NCBI GenBank assembly: GCA_024741835.1
Contig: JAENRP010000459.1
Location: 2,297-28,223 of the forward strand
DNA from: Diplocarpon mali
Lineage: Eukaryota; Ascomycota; Leotiomycetes; Helotiales; Drepanopezizaceae
Direction: 5' to 3'
Length of the DNA stretch: 25,927 nt
In this document: in pieces, positions 9,875-19,028 of the stretch
Position numbering within the stretch: position 1 is the first letter of the stretch
Layout of the letters: every line of letters starts with the position of its first letter
Position numbers and translations under genes: made by a program
The notes under the pieces: model-generated
Database searches by the model: none
What the model was told of the DNA's origin: nothing
What the model saw: the letters and a program-made list of their open reading frames with translations, nothing else

Positions 9875-10731
9875 TCAAGCCAAACCAAAAAACTTGGACG
9901 CCCGCATTTTCCATCCCTCCCAGGTGTTCAACTTGGGCCTTACATCGAGGAAGAAATTCAGCTTTCCATTGCCCTTCGAATCACTCCTTCCGGCATAAAA
10001 GTCGATAATGTAGTCCACTCTCGTTCCACATCGATCCACAACCCAGTCGTGTCTGTCGAACGGAGCTGTATACCCCATCCAGGTGTTCACCCTGGCCTTT
10101 GGGCTTAGTGTCTGGGAAAGTCCCAGGAAAGAATGTAGTCGAGGTCCACCGCATCTATTGCCCCATCAGCCAAGCCCCACCGATTCGAATACTCAACGTG
10201 GGCGTACTTCTGCTCACTACCATACGGCCTCTCCCACTCCTTAATCTCCTTCCACGCCCTCTCGTTGACCGCGTTGTGGATTGGCACGATGGTCTTCATA
10301 TCGTTCGCATCACTCGCATACCCCTTCCTCTTCATAGCATCGAAGAACATCTTCTCCGAAGGATAGATCCAATTCCCGCTCTCACTAACCCCACTCTCCT
10401 TCTCACTGTTCGCCGGTTTCGCCCCCTCCTCACTGTTGACCGGGGAAGCGCGGGGGATCGTCGATACTTCGCGGTCGAGTCCGAGGGTTTGTACGGCGTC
10501 GGCTGGAAGTCCTGCGGGTGTGCTAAAGCGCGAGAAGAAACTGCGTTTTGGGCGCGACTGGCTCTGCTCGACTGTCTCTGAGTCGCAGCTGTTGCCTGCG
10601 CTGGCTTGACTGGCTTCCTTCGTTATACCGCGGAACACGCCGGGCTTGGAGCCATTGTTTTTCAGCCAGGCGGCGCGGGTGGCTGGGTCAACTGGGCATG
10701 CTTCTGGCGGAGCTTCTGTTTCTTTTGACAT
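9875..10731 (-). CDS. CYT2: Cytochrome c1 heme lyase (CYT2-type holocytochrome synthase) with an apparent -1 frame break
   Basis: Family knowledge: mitochondrial intermembrane-space lyases attach heme covalently to cytochrome c or c1. Seen: from ATG 10731, a CPV heme-regulatory-type motif (C12-P13-V14), then REVSTIPRASP, NWIYPSEKMFFDAMKRKGY and DMKTIVPIHNAVNERAWKEI. These match the c1-specific lyase better than the c-specific one. The frame reads to DLDYI near 10133 and soon hits a stop at 10105. The conserved continuation SFLGLSQTLSPKARVN, PFDRHDWVVDRCGTRVDY and FFLDVRPKLN sits in another frame from 10132 to 9875. Both parts fit end to end (about 285 residues) if one base is missing at about 10131-10135. 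Intron explanations need either a 38-nt intron or a weak GTTGAG donor, and both delete conserved residues. This is a sequencing indel or a real lesion. An in-frame extension upstream of 10731 exists but would cover the divergent promoter, so I reject it. Confidence 0.85.
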
Positions 10732-10988
10732 GGTGAGGAAATTGTTGACTTGTTGACTTGTTGAATTGTCGACTATTGGTGACTTTACTAGAATATGAAT
10801 TTGGCGCGATGCCATGTCACCAGCGGAAAATCTCCGGTTGGCTGGCTCTGACCGCCTCTTGATTCCACCCGCCAAAGCAACCTTCCCCCCTCCCCCCTTT
10901 TGTTTACAAGCTTCCCGTCTGACATTTTGAGCTTCCATTGTTGTCGCAAACCAACCTACGCTTCGCAAATACATTGATTGCACTCATA
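10732..10988. promoter_or_regulatory. Divergent promoter CYT2 / ERG19
   Basis: These 257 bp separate the two start codons. They contain an 8-bp repeat next to the CYT2 ATG, an ATTGG (inverted CCAAT) at 10775-10779, and a pyrimidine tract (10881-10901) about 90-110 bp before the ERG19 ATG. CCAAT boxes often bind the HAP complex at respiratory genes, which would suit CYT2, but this is inference. No perfect sterol regulatory element was found. Confidence 0.55.
10742..10773. repeat. Four tandem 8-bp units beside the CYT2 start codon
   Basis: Four contiguous octamers occur on the plus strand: TTGTTGAC at 10742 and 10750, TTGTTGAA at 10758 and TTGTCGAC at 10766. On the CYT2 strand they form a GTCAACAA-type array that ends 11 nt before the ATG, so they lie in the likely 5' leader. 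They may bind a regulator or be simple slippage. Confidence 0.7.
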
Positions 10989-12215
10989 ATGGTTGACCAG
11001 AAGATCTACCAGGCCAGTACGACTGCTCCAGTCAACATCGCAGTCGTCAAGTACTACCCCGCCAACCCCTCATTTCCAAATCACTAAAGAATCATCTCCA
11101 GATACTGGGGTAAACGCGACGCAAAGCTCAACCTCCCAACCAACTCTTCCGTCTCAGTAACCCTCTCCCAAGCCGACCTGCGTACGCACACTACAGCAGC
11201 CTGCTCAGCTTCCTTCGGCCCAGAAGACAGCCTGCTCTTGAACTCTTCTCCCCAAGACGTCTCAGGCGCCCGAACCCAAGCCTGCTTTCGCGAACTGCGC
11301 TCTCTCCGCTCTAAGCTCGAGGACTCGTCCCCCTCTCTTCCAAAGCTTGCTGCTCTTCCCCTCCGTATCGTGTCAGAGAATAACTTCCCTACCGCTGCGG
11401 GGCTCGCTTCTTCCGCTGCTGGGTTTGCGGCCCTGGTGCGCGCTATCGCGAATCTGTACGAACTGCCTGCATCGCCGACGGAGCTATCACGCATTGCGAG
11501 ACAGGGGAGCGGCAGTGCATGTCGGTCGCTGTTTGGTGGATATGTAGCGTGGCAGATGGGCGAGCAGGATGATGGGTCTGATAGCTTGGCCGTGGAGCTC
11601 GCGCCAGCGTCTCACTGGCCTACCCTACGCGCATTGATACTCGTGGTATCAGACAAGCAAAAGGATACGAGTAGCACATCTGGTATGCAACTCACAGTGG
11701 CCACCTCGAAGCTGTTTAAGACGAGAGCGACGGAGGTGGTACCTGAGCATATGGCTCTGATGGAGAAGGCTATCAAGGAGAAAGACTTTGAGAGCTTTGC
11801 GAAGGTTACGATGGCTGAGAGCAACAGTTTCCACGCTACGTGTCTGGATACCGTGCCCCCGATTTTCTACCTAAATGATGTTAGTCGGGCAGCGATACGA
11901 GCCGTCGATAGTATCAACAACAAGGCTGGCAAGATCATCGCGGCCTATACGTTTGATGCTGGCCCAAATGCTGTCATCTACTACGAAGAGGAGAACACGG
12001 CGGCAGTAGCAGGTGTCTTAAAGGGTGCGTTGAGCAGCTTAGATGGATGGCAAGCGAAGGACATCGCAGCCCAGGATCACAGCGACGTCGATGCTAGAGC
12101 GCTGGGTGTGCTCAAGGAGGGCCTGAGCAGAGTCATCTTGACTTCAGTTGGCGAGGGCCCCATCAGAACCGAGCAGTCGCTTGTTGCGGCAAACGGCGAG
12201 CCCGTGAAGAAGTGA
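10989..12215 (+). CDS. ERG19: Diphosphomevalonate decarboxylase (mevalonate pathway), two exons
   Basis: Family knowledge: ATP-dependent decarboxylation of mevalonate 5-diphosphate to isopentenyl diphosphate, feeding ergosterol and other isoprenoids; GHMP kinase fold. Seen: exon 1 10989-11050 and exon 2 11102-12215 over a 51-nt intron. The donor GTACTA is unusual, but splicing exactly restores the conserved VVKYWGKRD. The product is 391 residues, normal for fungi. Motifs: PTNSSVSVTLS near the N-terminus, the ATP-binding loop PTAAGLASSA at 117-126, RQGSGSACRSLFGGYVAW, NSFHATCLDTVPPI, and the catalytic aspartate D306 within YTFDAGPNAV. It is head-to-head with CYT2 and probably shares its promoter region. 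Nothing is missing, and identification is very secure. Confidence 0.97.
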
Positions 12216-14468
12216 GAAGTCTCAAAAGTCGTAAAAGTCGCGAGCTATGAATAGAAAAGACCTCCTGCACATGCGTAGCGGTTCTCTCCATAAGTTGCTC
12301 GAGCCAACTGGGTATCAACAGATTTACCCGGATGTTTTGCTTCTTCTTAGATACCCTGAGGGCTGTTTATACCTCGACGGCTTCAGCCCTGGGGAGCGAA
12401 GCGACAGCACACGGGCTTGCTTTCGGCTTATTCTTCCAAGTCGCAAATATTATCTCTGGTACTGTCAAAACAGTAGTGTGGACTTTCTCTTACAATATAC
12501 TTAATATAAAAGTTTTCTTATATTATAGTCTTATCTTATCGCGTGGTTGTTGGGTAGTTGTTCCCTCCAAACTGAAATGTCAGTCCTGACTGAGGGCATA
12601 ATTGCTGAGTAGAGGGTCGAATTTATGAAAATTTCATTTCATATGATGTAAAGTGTGCGTATATATACCTATCAGAGTTCTTGGGAAAGCCTTTTCGAAG
12701 CTGTTTTAACTTTTTGATTTCTTGATGCTTCATTGATCTGTAGTTTTGTAGTTTTGTATTACGTGATAGGACAGTGACATCTACACTCCGTTGCCGTGTC
12801 TCCTCTCGTTATGCCTTTGCGTCTCCTTACTCTCAAAGTACTTTGCAACGTGAATTGATTTTTCGAAGCCAACTATACATCAAGAGATATATGGAGGGGA
12901 AAGAAAATTTGCTAATAGTAAGGCAGCCTAGTTTTCGCTGAAGTATGTTGTGAGACTAACTGGCCTTTCGTGATTCACCCTGGAGATTAAAATATCTCAA
13001 GGTGGAAGCAAATCAGTATTCATTGTTTAGGCAGAGAGTACCCTGCGGCTTATGCGGGCCTAGCGGTCCAGGAAGGCCCAGTGTCGCGTGATTAAGACCC
13101 GATTTAAACACGTTTGCGTTCCAGGCAGACTGTGCCAGAGCTTATGCTAGATGTAATAAAATGTATCTTTGACACTGTCAGTGTGTTTGCTAGGCTATGT
13201 CTAGTAACTGACATGAAAAATAAGAAAAAGAGGGAGAAAAATGAGCTGCTTAAAGGATAGTTCGTTACTGGCGCGAGGCGTGTTTTGAAGACTCTGTACT
13301 ACATCAGTTTACAAGTTTCATCTGAAATGTGTATGAGACCTCGTTGTACCCTTATCAAAAGTCCCATCATCACGCCCAAGTCTCTCAACCAGATCAAAAG
13401 CAACAAATCTCCCTTGAAGTTCTCCGGAAACATGCTGACCACGAACCTCAAGCCAGACACCCGCCCGGAGCAGTAGGACCTGCAGACCAACAGACAGAGG
13501 CTATCCCATCTTACGTACGGTAGATTCCCCTCAAGAGGAGGCGCTGATTTAGACCATCCCCTTCTCAGCGTCCTCTAGCAGAAAAGGGGTATCAGCCCCC
13601 CCCCCCTCCACTTCATAAGTCTTCGACTTTTGACGCTCCTCTGCCAACTCCCGTGCGAGACGAACAAATCCTTCGTCGGCAACCGGGTCAGCCAGCTAGG
13701 CATCGAGCTTCACGGCCTCTCTGCTCTGGCGTGACTACTCGCCCCGAAGCCCAACGATGACCCCCACCGCCGTCGCCGTGAGCTTCTCCTCTCCCGGCGA
13801 CCTCAGGTCTCTGCTCCAGCTCCGGCTCCGGCTGGCCTGCTGCGCCTACCGCAGCTGATTTCGCTCTCCGGGCTTGCCGACTGTCGCGGTCTTTCCGAGC
13901 CTTGCTCTCGGGAAGATCCCTCTCACCCTCGACTCCAGGCATCTCCACATCTGTCCACGCAGCTTCGGCATATGCTTGTTGTTGTAACATCGGGCCGAGG
14001 CAAGAGAGGTCGAAGCTGGGGAAGAGAGAACAAGGTTCGACTTTGGCAGCCTGGTCGCGCCTCGCCTCTGTCACAGTAACAGGTCTGCTCACTCTGCTTG
14101 CCTACTCTAGTGAACGAAGTGCGCTAACGACGTTAACCATACTCAGGTTAATAGAGACAACTGGACTTGAGACCGCGTAACAGGGTATAGATACGATTGT
14201 GGAGAACAGTGAGCTGTATTCTATATTACAAAGCAGATGCAGGGTGTATTTTAATAAGATATGTTATTCAGCATTACAGTTCGGCATGACTGCCCCTTTT
14301 ATTTCTGCAAAACTTTAGCGAGCCTCGGGAAATGATCAAGAATTGATGAATGCTTCAGAAATCAAAAAAGTAGCAAAGTTTTCAAAATCAAAGAGATTCC
14401 GCTCACATTAATAGTCGGGCTAAGCGTACAGAAATTTGGACGCCTCATATTCTCATGAATCATTACAA
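12216..14468. other. Long gap ERG19-ARG4, AT-rich with one degraded coding-like segment
   Basis: These 2253 bp lie between converging genes. From 12216 to about 13300 the DNA is AT-rich and stop-dense, with nothing recognisable except a small hairpin (arms around 12976-12987 and 12994-13004). A short plus-strand open frame at 13329-13523 matches no family I know. From 13549 to about 14092 the minus strand looks like damaged coding DNA (listed separately). From 14180 to the ARG4 stop the DNA is again AT-rich and featureless. A decayed element or lost gene is the likeliest explanation. Confidence 0.55.
13549..14092 (-). pseudogene. Degraded coding-like segment of unknown family
   Basis: On the minus strand an open segment (14092-13688) encodes a charged, low-complexity protein rich in R, E, Q and A with no recognised domain. 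In a second frame, downstream of two in-frame TAG codons (one at 13698-13696, where CAG would restore glutamine), lies PVADEGFVRLARELAEERQK. This then enters an 11-G run (13606-13596 on this strand), and beyond it ADTPFLLEDAEKGMV plus a stop continues only after a -1 shift. Stops, frame changes and a slippage-prone G-run together suggest a relic rather than a working gene. The parent could be a lost gene or a transposon-encoded protein. The call rests on composition only, so it is weak. Confidence 0.35.
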
Positions 14469-16274
14469 TTACTGCAAAATCTTCTTCAAGATCGCAACCT
14501 GCTCCAACACACTCTTCTTCGAGGTTCCTCCGAGAGCGGAGTGCATCTCTACACTGTGATCATAGTTGAAGATCTCCAGAATGTCCTCCTTGAATCGAGA
14601 GTCGATGCTCTGGAAATCAGAGAACTTCATTTGGTCCATGGAAACGCCGGTCTTCTCGCTGTGAGCGACACATTGACCAGAGACGTGATGAGTCTCACGA
14701 AAAGGTACGCCAAGCTTGACCAGGTAGTCGGCGATATCAGTGGCGAGCATGAACGGGCTGGGTGCACATTAGCCATAGTAGTTGAGTGGGCAAGACTTCC
14801 ACTTACTCCAGAGAAGCCTTCATAGCTTCTGGATTGATTTGCAATGTAGATAGAACCCCGGTAGCAATTTGGATGCTGTCACTGACTGTCTTGACGTGAT
14901 CAAGCATGGGCTCAACACTCTCCTGGAGATCCTTGTTGTATGTGCTAGTGCCAAGTCAGCGTAGTTCCTGCGATGATGGCCAATAATGACGAGTGTACCT
15001 TGGAATCCCCTTCACGGTCATCATCAAGCCGGCCATCTGTCCGAAAATCCTCCCGCTTTTGCCCCTCAGCAACTCCAGACTGTCTGGGTTCTTCTTTTGT
15101 GGCATTAGGGAGCTTCCTGTGGAGTACGCATCCGCCAATTTCACAAATTTAAATTCCCCGGTTGAGTAGACGATCAGATCCTCTGCCCACCTGTAACGAT
15201 CGTGAGCTTGATATCTTTCAGCGGGGAGGTCGAATGACAAAAATGCATACCTCGAGATGTGCAAACCCAGAAAACTACCCCACTGCATGGCTTCAACAAC
15301 GAAGTCTCGGGATGAAACAGCTCCCATAGAGTTCCATAACTATCCCACGGTTAGAGCCCCAATTTAAGTTGGAATTATCTACTTACCAATCCATCGAAGC
15401 CAAGCTCATCTGCCATAGCTTGCCTATCAACACCAAAGCAGTTTCCTGCAAGGGCTCCAGCGCCAAGGGGACCTTTGTAAAGAGTCAGCATCCAGTCGCA
15501 GCCATCTCAAACGCATATACGGCCAATGTGTGTACCTACTCTGATTTACACGTACAATAACTTCTCTGAGTCTCTCCAAATCTTGAGCAAATGCCATGGC
15601 ATAGGACAAGATCCAATGACTCCAACGAATTGGCTGGGCACGTTGAAGATGAGTGTAACCTGACTTCAATTAGTAATGTGTACTTGCCTCGCTGCCAGAA
15701 ACCATGTACGAAAGACGAACCAGGCATGATGACATCCACCTCCTGCTCGGCTCTAGCGGTCATGACCTTCAAGAAATCAACCAGATGACTCTCAATTGCC
15801 CTCAGCTCATCTCTCAGCCACAATCGCATGTCCGTAGCAACCTGCTCATTGCGGCTTCGGCCGGTATGGAGCTTTCCGCCAATATCCTTGCCAATGATCT
15901 CTCCCAACCTTCTCTCATTTGCGGTATGTATGTCCTCGTCAACACTGGGGATGATTTTGAAAGTTCCTGCGTTCCATTCCGCCTCGACTTTTTTCAGGCC
16001 TGACTCAATTTTAGAGAACTCGTCCGCATTGAGGATCCCAGACTTGTGGTTTGCTCGAGCCCAGGCGATGCTGCCCAGAATATCTTGCGTGTGAAAAGCA
16101 CGATCAAAGTATATTGACTCATTGTATGAGACCATAAGGGGATCAAGACCACCTATCAAGACAATCAGCTCCCGTTGTACATGTGCCAAGGTGACTCCAA
16201 CCGGTGAAGCGTCCTCCCCACAGCATATTCTCTCCTGGCTTGCTACCCGGAGCTCTGATCTGCTCCGAGGCCAT
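14469..16274 (-). CDS. ARG4: Argininosuccinate lyase, eight exons
   Basis: Family knowledge: cleaves argininosuccinate to arginine and fumarate, the last step of arginine synthesis; homotetramer of the aspartase/fumarase superfamily. Seen: exons 16274-16202, 16152-15721, 15659-15540, 15472-15387, 15339-15251, 15190-14999, 14944-14807 and 14757-14469 join to 472 codons plus stop, close to the usual length. Introns are 47-67 nt. Motifs: [19 protein letters not shown] at the start, [14 protein letters not shown] from residue 120, the catalytic histidine H172 in [28 protein letters not shown], and the superfamily signature [11 protein letters not shown] at 292-302 with the catalytic serine. The first intron has a weak GTTGGA donor, but only it restores RFTGGLDP. 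No exact Gcn4/CpcA site (TGASTCA) was found upstream. The gene is divergent from VFA1. All catalytic blocks are intact. Confidence 0.97.
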
Positions 16275-16633
16275 TATGGGATTCACTTGAAAAGATTGGA
16301 CTTGGAATGAAAGAATTCTGGACGAAGAGAATGTTTCAACACAAAAAGCACAAGTAATCAAGATTTGACAGTGGAGTGATGCCCAGGCAGATACGCGTCC
16401 GATATCAAAATTTATATGCATGTCGAAATTTAATGCACTATTGCAGGGATTACGTGCAGTAGGCTAGTTTTTCTAGCTCCAGCCTTGCGAGCTTCCCACA
16501 TGAATCTACCGACGACTTCCAACATAACTCATCGTTGACTACAACCTATCCAGTTCGCAGCTATTCAAAAATCGAAAAATCCCAACATCTTTCTTAAACA
16601 GAGGAGACAAATTCTCCCTCAAGACCCTGGGAA
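16275..16633. promoter_or_regulatory. Divergent promoter region ARG4 / VFA1
   Basis: These 359 bp lie between the two start codons. An AT-rich core is centred near 16405-16435, with no strong repeat. I looked for a perfect general-control (TGASTCA) site for the arginine gene and did not find one; the nearest match, TGACTCC, lies inside ARG4 intron 1 near 16190. Confidence 0.5.
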
Positions 16634-17276
16634 ATGGCATCGCTTGCAAATATATACACTCACCGAAAGGTTGCTGACACCGCTGCGAAGGCGTGTGAGA
16701 TATGTTACAAGCCAAGTACCAGCGTCCTGGTAGCTCCTGAGAATAAGGTATTTAATGCAAACGTAGTCTCAGTCGGTGTTAGTTTAACCGATTACAGGAC
16801 TTCTTTTACGTCTGTCCAGCCCATCTGAAGGATAAAGGTTTCTGCAATGCCATCATAGACGAGGTTGCCGTGGCGGCCAAGAAGAAGAAGGAGATGGAAG
16901 CAGAGGTTGAACGTGTCAAACAGGAATTTGAAGAGAAGAAAAAGAAAAAGTTAGAAAGAGACATGGCAAAAGAAAAAGACAAAGAAAAAGACAAGGGCAA
17001 GTCGGGTGAGGAAAAGACAGAAGAGAAGAAAACGACCGAAAAGGCATTACCTCAAACTAGAGACACACTACTTGATTCTTGCTGACTTTGCTTTAGAAAA
17101 ATCCGCAAGATAAAACCGCGGCAGCGTTCGATGAGGAACCCAGAGTCTTCGCTCTCCAGAAGACCTTCTTTCAGCAGCGAGTTGACAAGAAGCGAAATGC
17201 AGAAATTGCGAAACGAAGTCGGGAACGTCTTCAGAACCCGAATCTTTTTCCACAAGTTCCCAAGGGCTTCCCTTGA
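16634..17276 (+). CDS. VFA1: VPS4-associated protein 1 (Vfa1), three exons with a probable GC-AG intron
   Basis: Family knowledge: Vfa1 binds the AAA ATPase Vps4 and stimulates it, linking to ESCRT-III disassembly at endosomes. Seen: exons 16634-16747, 16798-17043 and 17097-17276 give 179 residues. Cysteines C21 and C24, then C44 and C54 with H47, form a zinc-finger-like N-terminal unit containing ACEICYKPS and DFFYVCPAHLKDKGFC. Next comes a long Lys/Glu-rich coiled-coil-like stretch (about 65-120), then a conserved C-terminal block with PRVFALQKTFFQQRVDKKR ending LFPQVPKGFP. The second intron must start at 17044 with GC rather than GT: no GT in the right phase exists, while phase 0, the GCTGAC branch region and the CTTTAG acceptor all fit. 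The next-best donor, GTGAGG near 17006, is out of phase. Without splicing, the protein ends early at 17085 and loses its conserved tail. Confidence 0.88.
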
Positions 17277-19028
17277 GAGGCGAGAGCACCCACTTATATT
17301 CGCTTCCCGGATTCGCTATGACTCTGTGTTGGCACACCAGACGCTATTATATCACGTGACACAAATCACCAACCTCGTTCGGCCAGATTCGGAGTCTTAA
17401 GCAAGCCATGGCTTGGCCAGAACCCACTTCCCCAGTGCAACGGATACACAGAACCTTCTTGGATCATCTGCGGTCAAGAGAATCGTTGTAAGATACAGTC
17501 AGCGCCGACAATGGCGTTGTATTTGTTCTTAGACTACACCCCGGTGTATGCCATGTACTCCAGGCGCGTAGTGCCTTTTCGTTACTGAGGCTCATCCACC
17601 AGGCTGAAATCTGAGATACATTACTCACTGCTTCGGATTATGATATTATACGTTCGGAAGCCGATGAAATGCGTCCCTATGATCAACCCGCTTATTCGGT
17701 TTATTCCCTGTTCCTCGATTCCAACAGAGATGAATCGGCCGTCACCTGGTCCTCTACATCAAATTTTATCTTATGCGAGATGACAAACCATGGAAATCGA
17801 GTCCCTAGCATGGCAGTTGTCAGGCTGAACTGTTTTATTGTTGCGAGGCGGCCGACATCGCAATGGCATCTCAGTATCGATCTTTTAGACCCTGGTTCTC
17901 AGAGTGTCAGAAATGGAAGAAGCTACAAAGCTCTACCGGAGTAACTCAGACTGAGTAGCTACGGATCGTCGTGAAGCTTCCAGCCTTATTGTAGGGTGGG
18001 GCCCTCCAAGCATTCTTCTGTAGGCCCTCTGCTTAGTGCTTACTACTTCAGCCCTTCAGAGCCAGGAAATAAGCCAAATATTTTCGATTCAGGAAAAGCT
18101 TCGCGCCCGTCTCTCGGTGAAAGGTCGCTACCAAATAACCCCGGCTGTCAGCAACTTTGCTTGATGTTGCTAGATATATCCCGCTCCATGCGCCACCACT
18201 GGTAGCAGTGGATGTCTGATATCACAGCATGTCGAGGTCCATTCCTCGATAGAAGCTATATGCCGTGGTGAACAAGCAATAGCGAAGGTTTGGATCTTAA
18301 CTCGTAACCTGTGTGACAATGACAACATTCAAGTCCAGAGTACGACACATACATTCTGCAGGGACGATCCATTTATGATATCTGAGCACACTTCATGTTG
18401 TCAGCATGCCACGATGTGCCAAGTCTCACGAGCGAGTGTTTTCCTGATCCGGAGTTCTGCTGCATCTGCATCAAATCACAATGTCTTGATGTGATTTCCC
18501 GCAGTCTGGCATTACCGCATTGTCTTGTATCGCCCCGGAGCACGAGGCAACAGTTCGAGTATCACGGATCACCTGTCAAATCCTGGAGGCAAGCGGACGT
18601 TACGGAGTGATATATCCTTTGCTAACTACCAATCGCGTATCGTCCAAAGTCCAACGTGGGAGTATAGGCAAGAAATTATCATTCGTCGTCAAAGCAGGCA
18701 TCCGCACAGATGTTCCTCATGTTTGTCTCACCGTGCCTCTTCCGACTTATGCATCCTGCAACTGCGCTGGGTGTATTTCTCCCTATATCACCTATCAGGA
18801 CAACCTATCAGGAGCCAGTCCACAAGAGAACTCTATGAAGTCGAGCTTTCAGTCATCCATTCTTGACACTGTGCCACAACGGCACATGGCGGTCGAACAT
18901 GCTGACTTGGTTTTCATGGACCGTGATAATCCCTACGAACAGTTATGCCGCAATGCAGCAAATCAGCCCCCAAGACCATGCCCTTCTATTCAGAGTGCTG
19001 CTCCTGTTCATCCACATCCCCCCAGTTC
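17277..19028. other. Long gap VFA1-YVH1 with nothing recognised
   Basis: These 1752 bp lie between converging genes. I found no conserved protein, tRNA or clear repeat. The longest plus-strand open frame (18520-19077) overlaps the end of YVH1 and has no family resemblance or codon signal I trust. It may hold long 3'UTRs, a non-coding RNA or decayed sequence. Confidence 0.55.

Noticed and set aside
10112..10197. Intron with GTTGAG or GTGGAC donor repairing CYT2
   Set aside because: Both restore the frame but remove the block aligned with the conserved segment before SPKAR, and one would be only 38 nt; a one-base indel explains the data better.
10732..10983. N-terminal extension of CYT2 upstream of 10731
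   Set aside because: The frame is open, but it lacks family similarity, covers the divergent promoter and runs nearly to the ERG19 start; the CPV motif sits properly near the 10731 start.
10790..10988. Sterol regulatory element for ERG19
   Set aside because: TCACCAGC near 10817 only partly resembles the SREBP consensus, so I do not claim it.
16180..16633. Gcn4/CpcA general-control site for ARG4
   Set aside because: No perfect TGASTCA in the promoter; the only near match (TGACTCC, about 16190) is inside intron 1 and differs in the last base.
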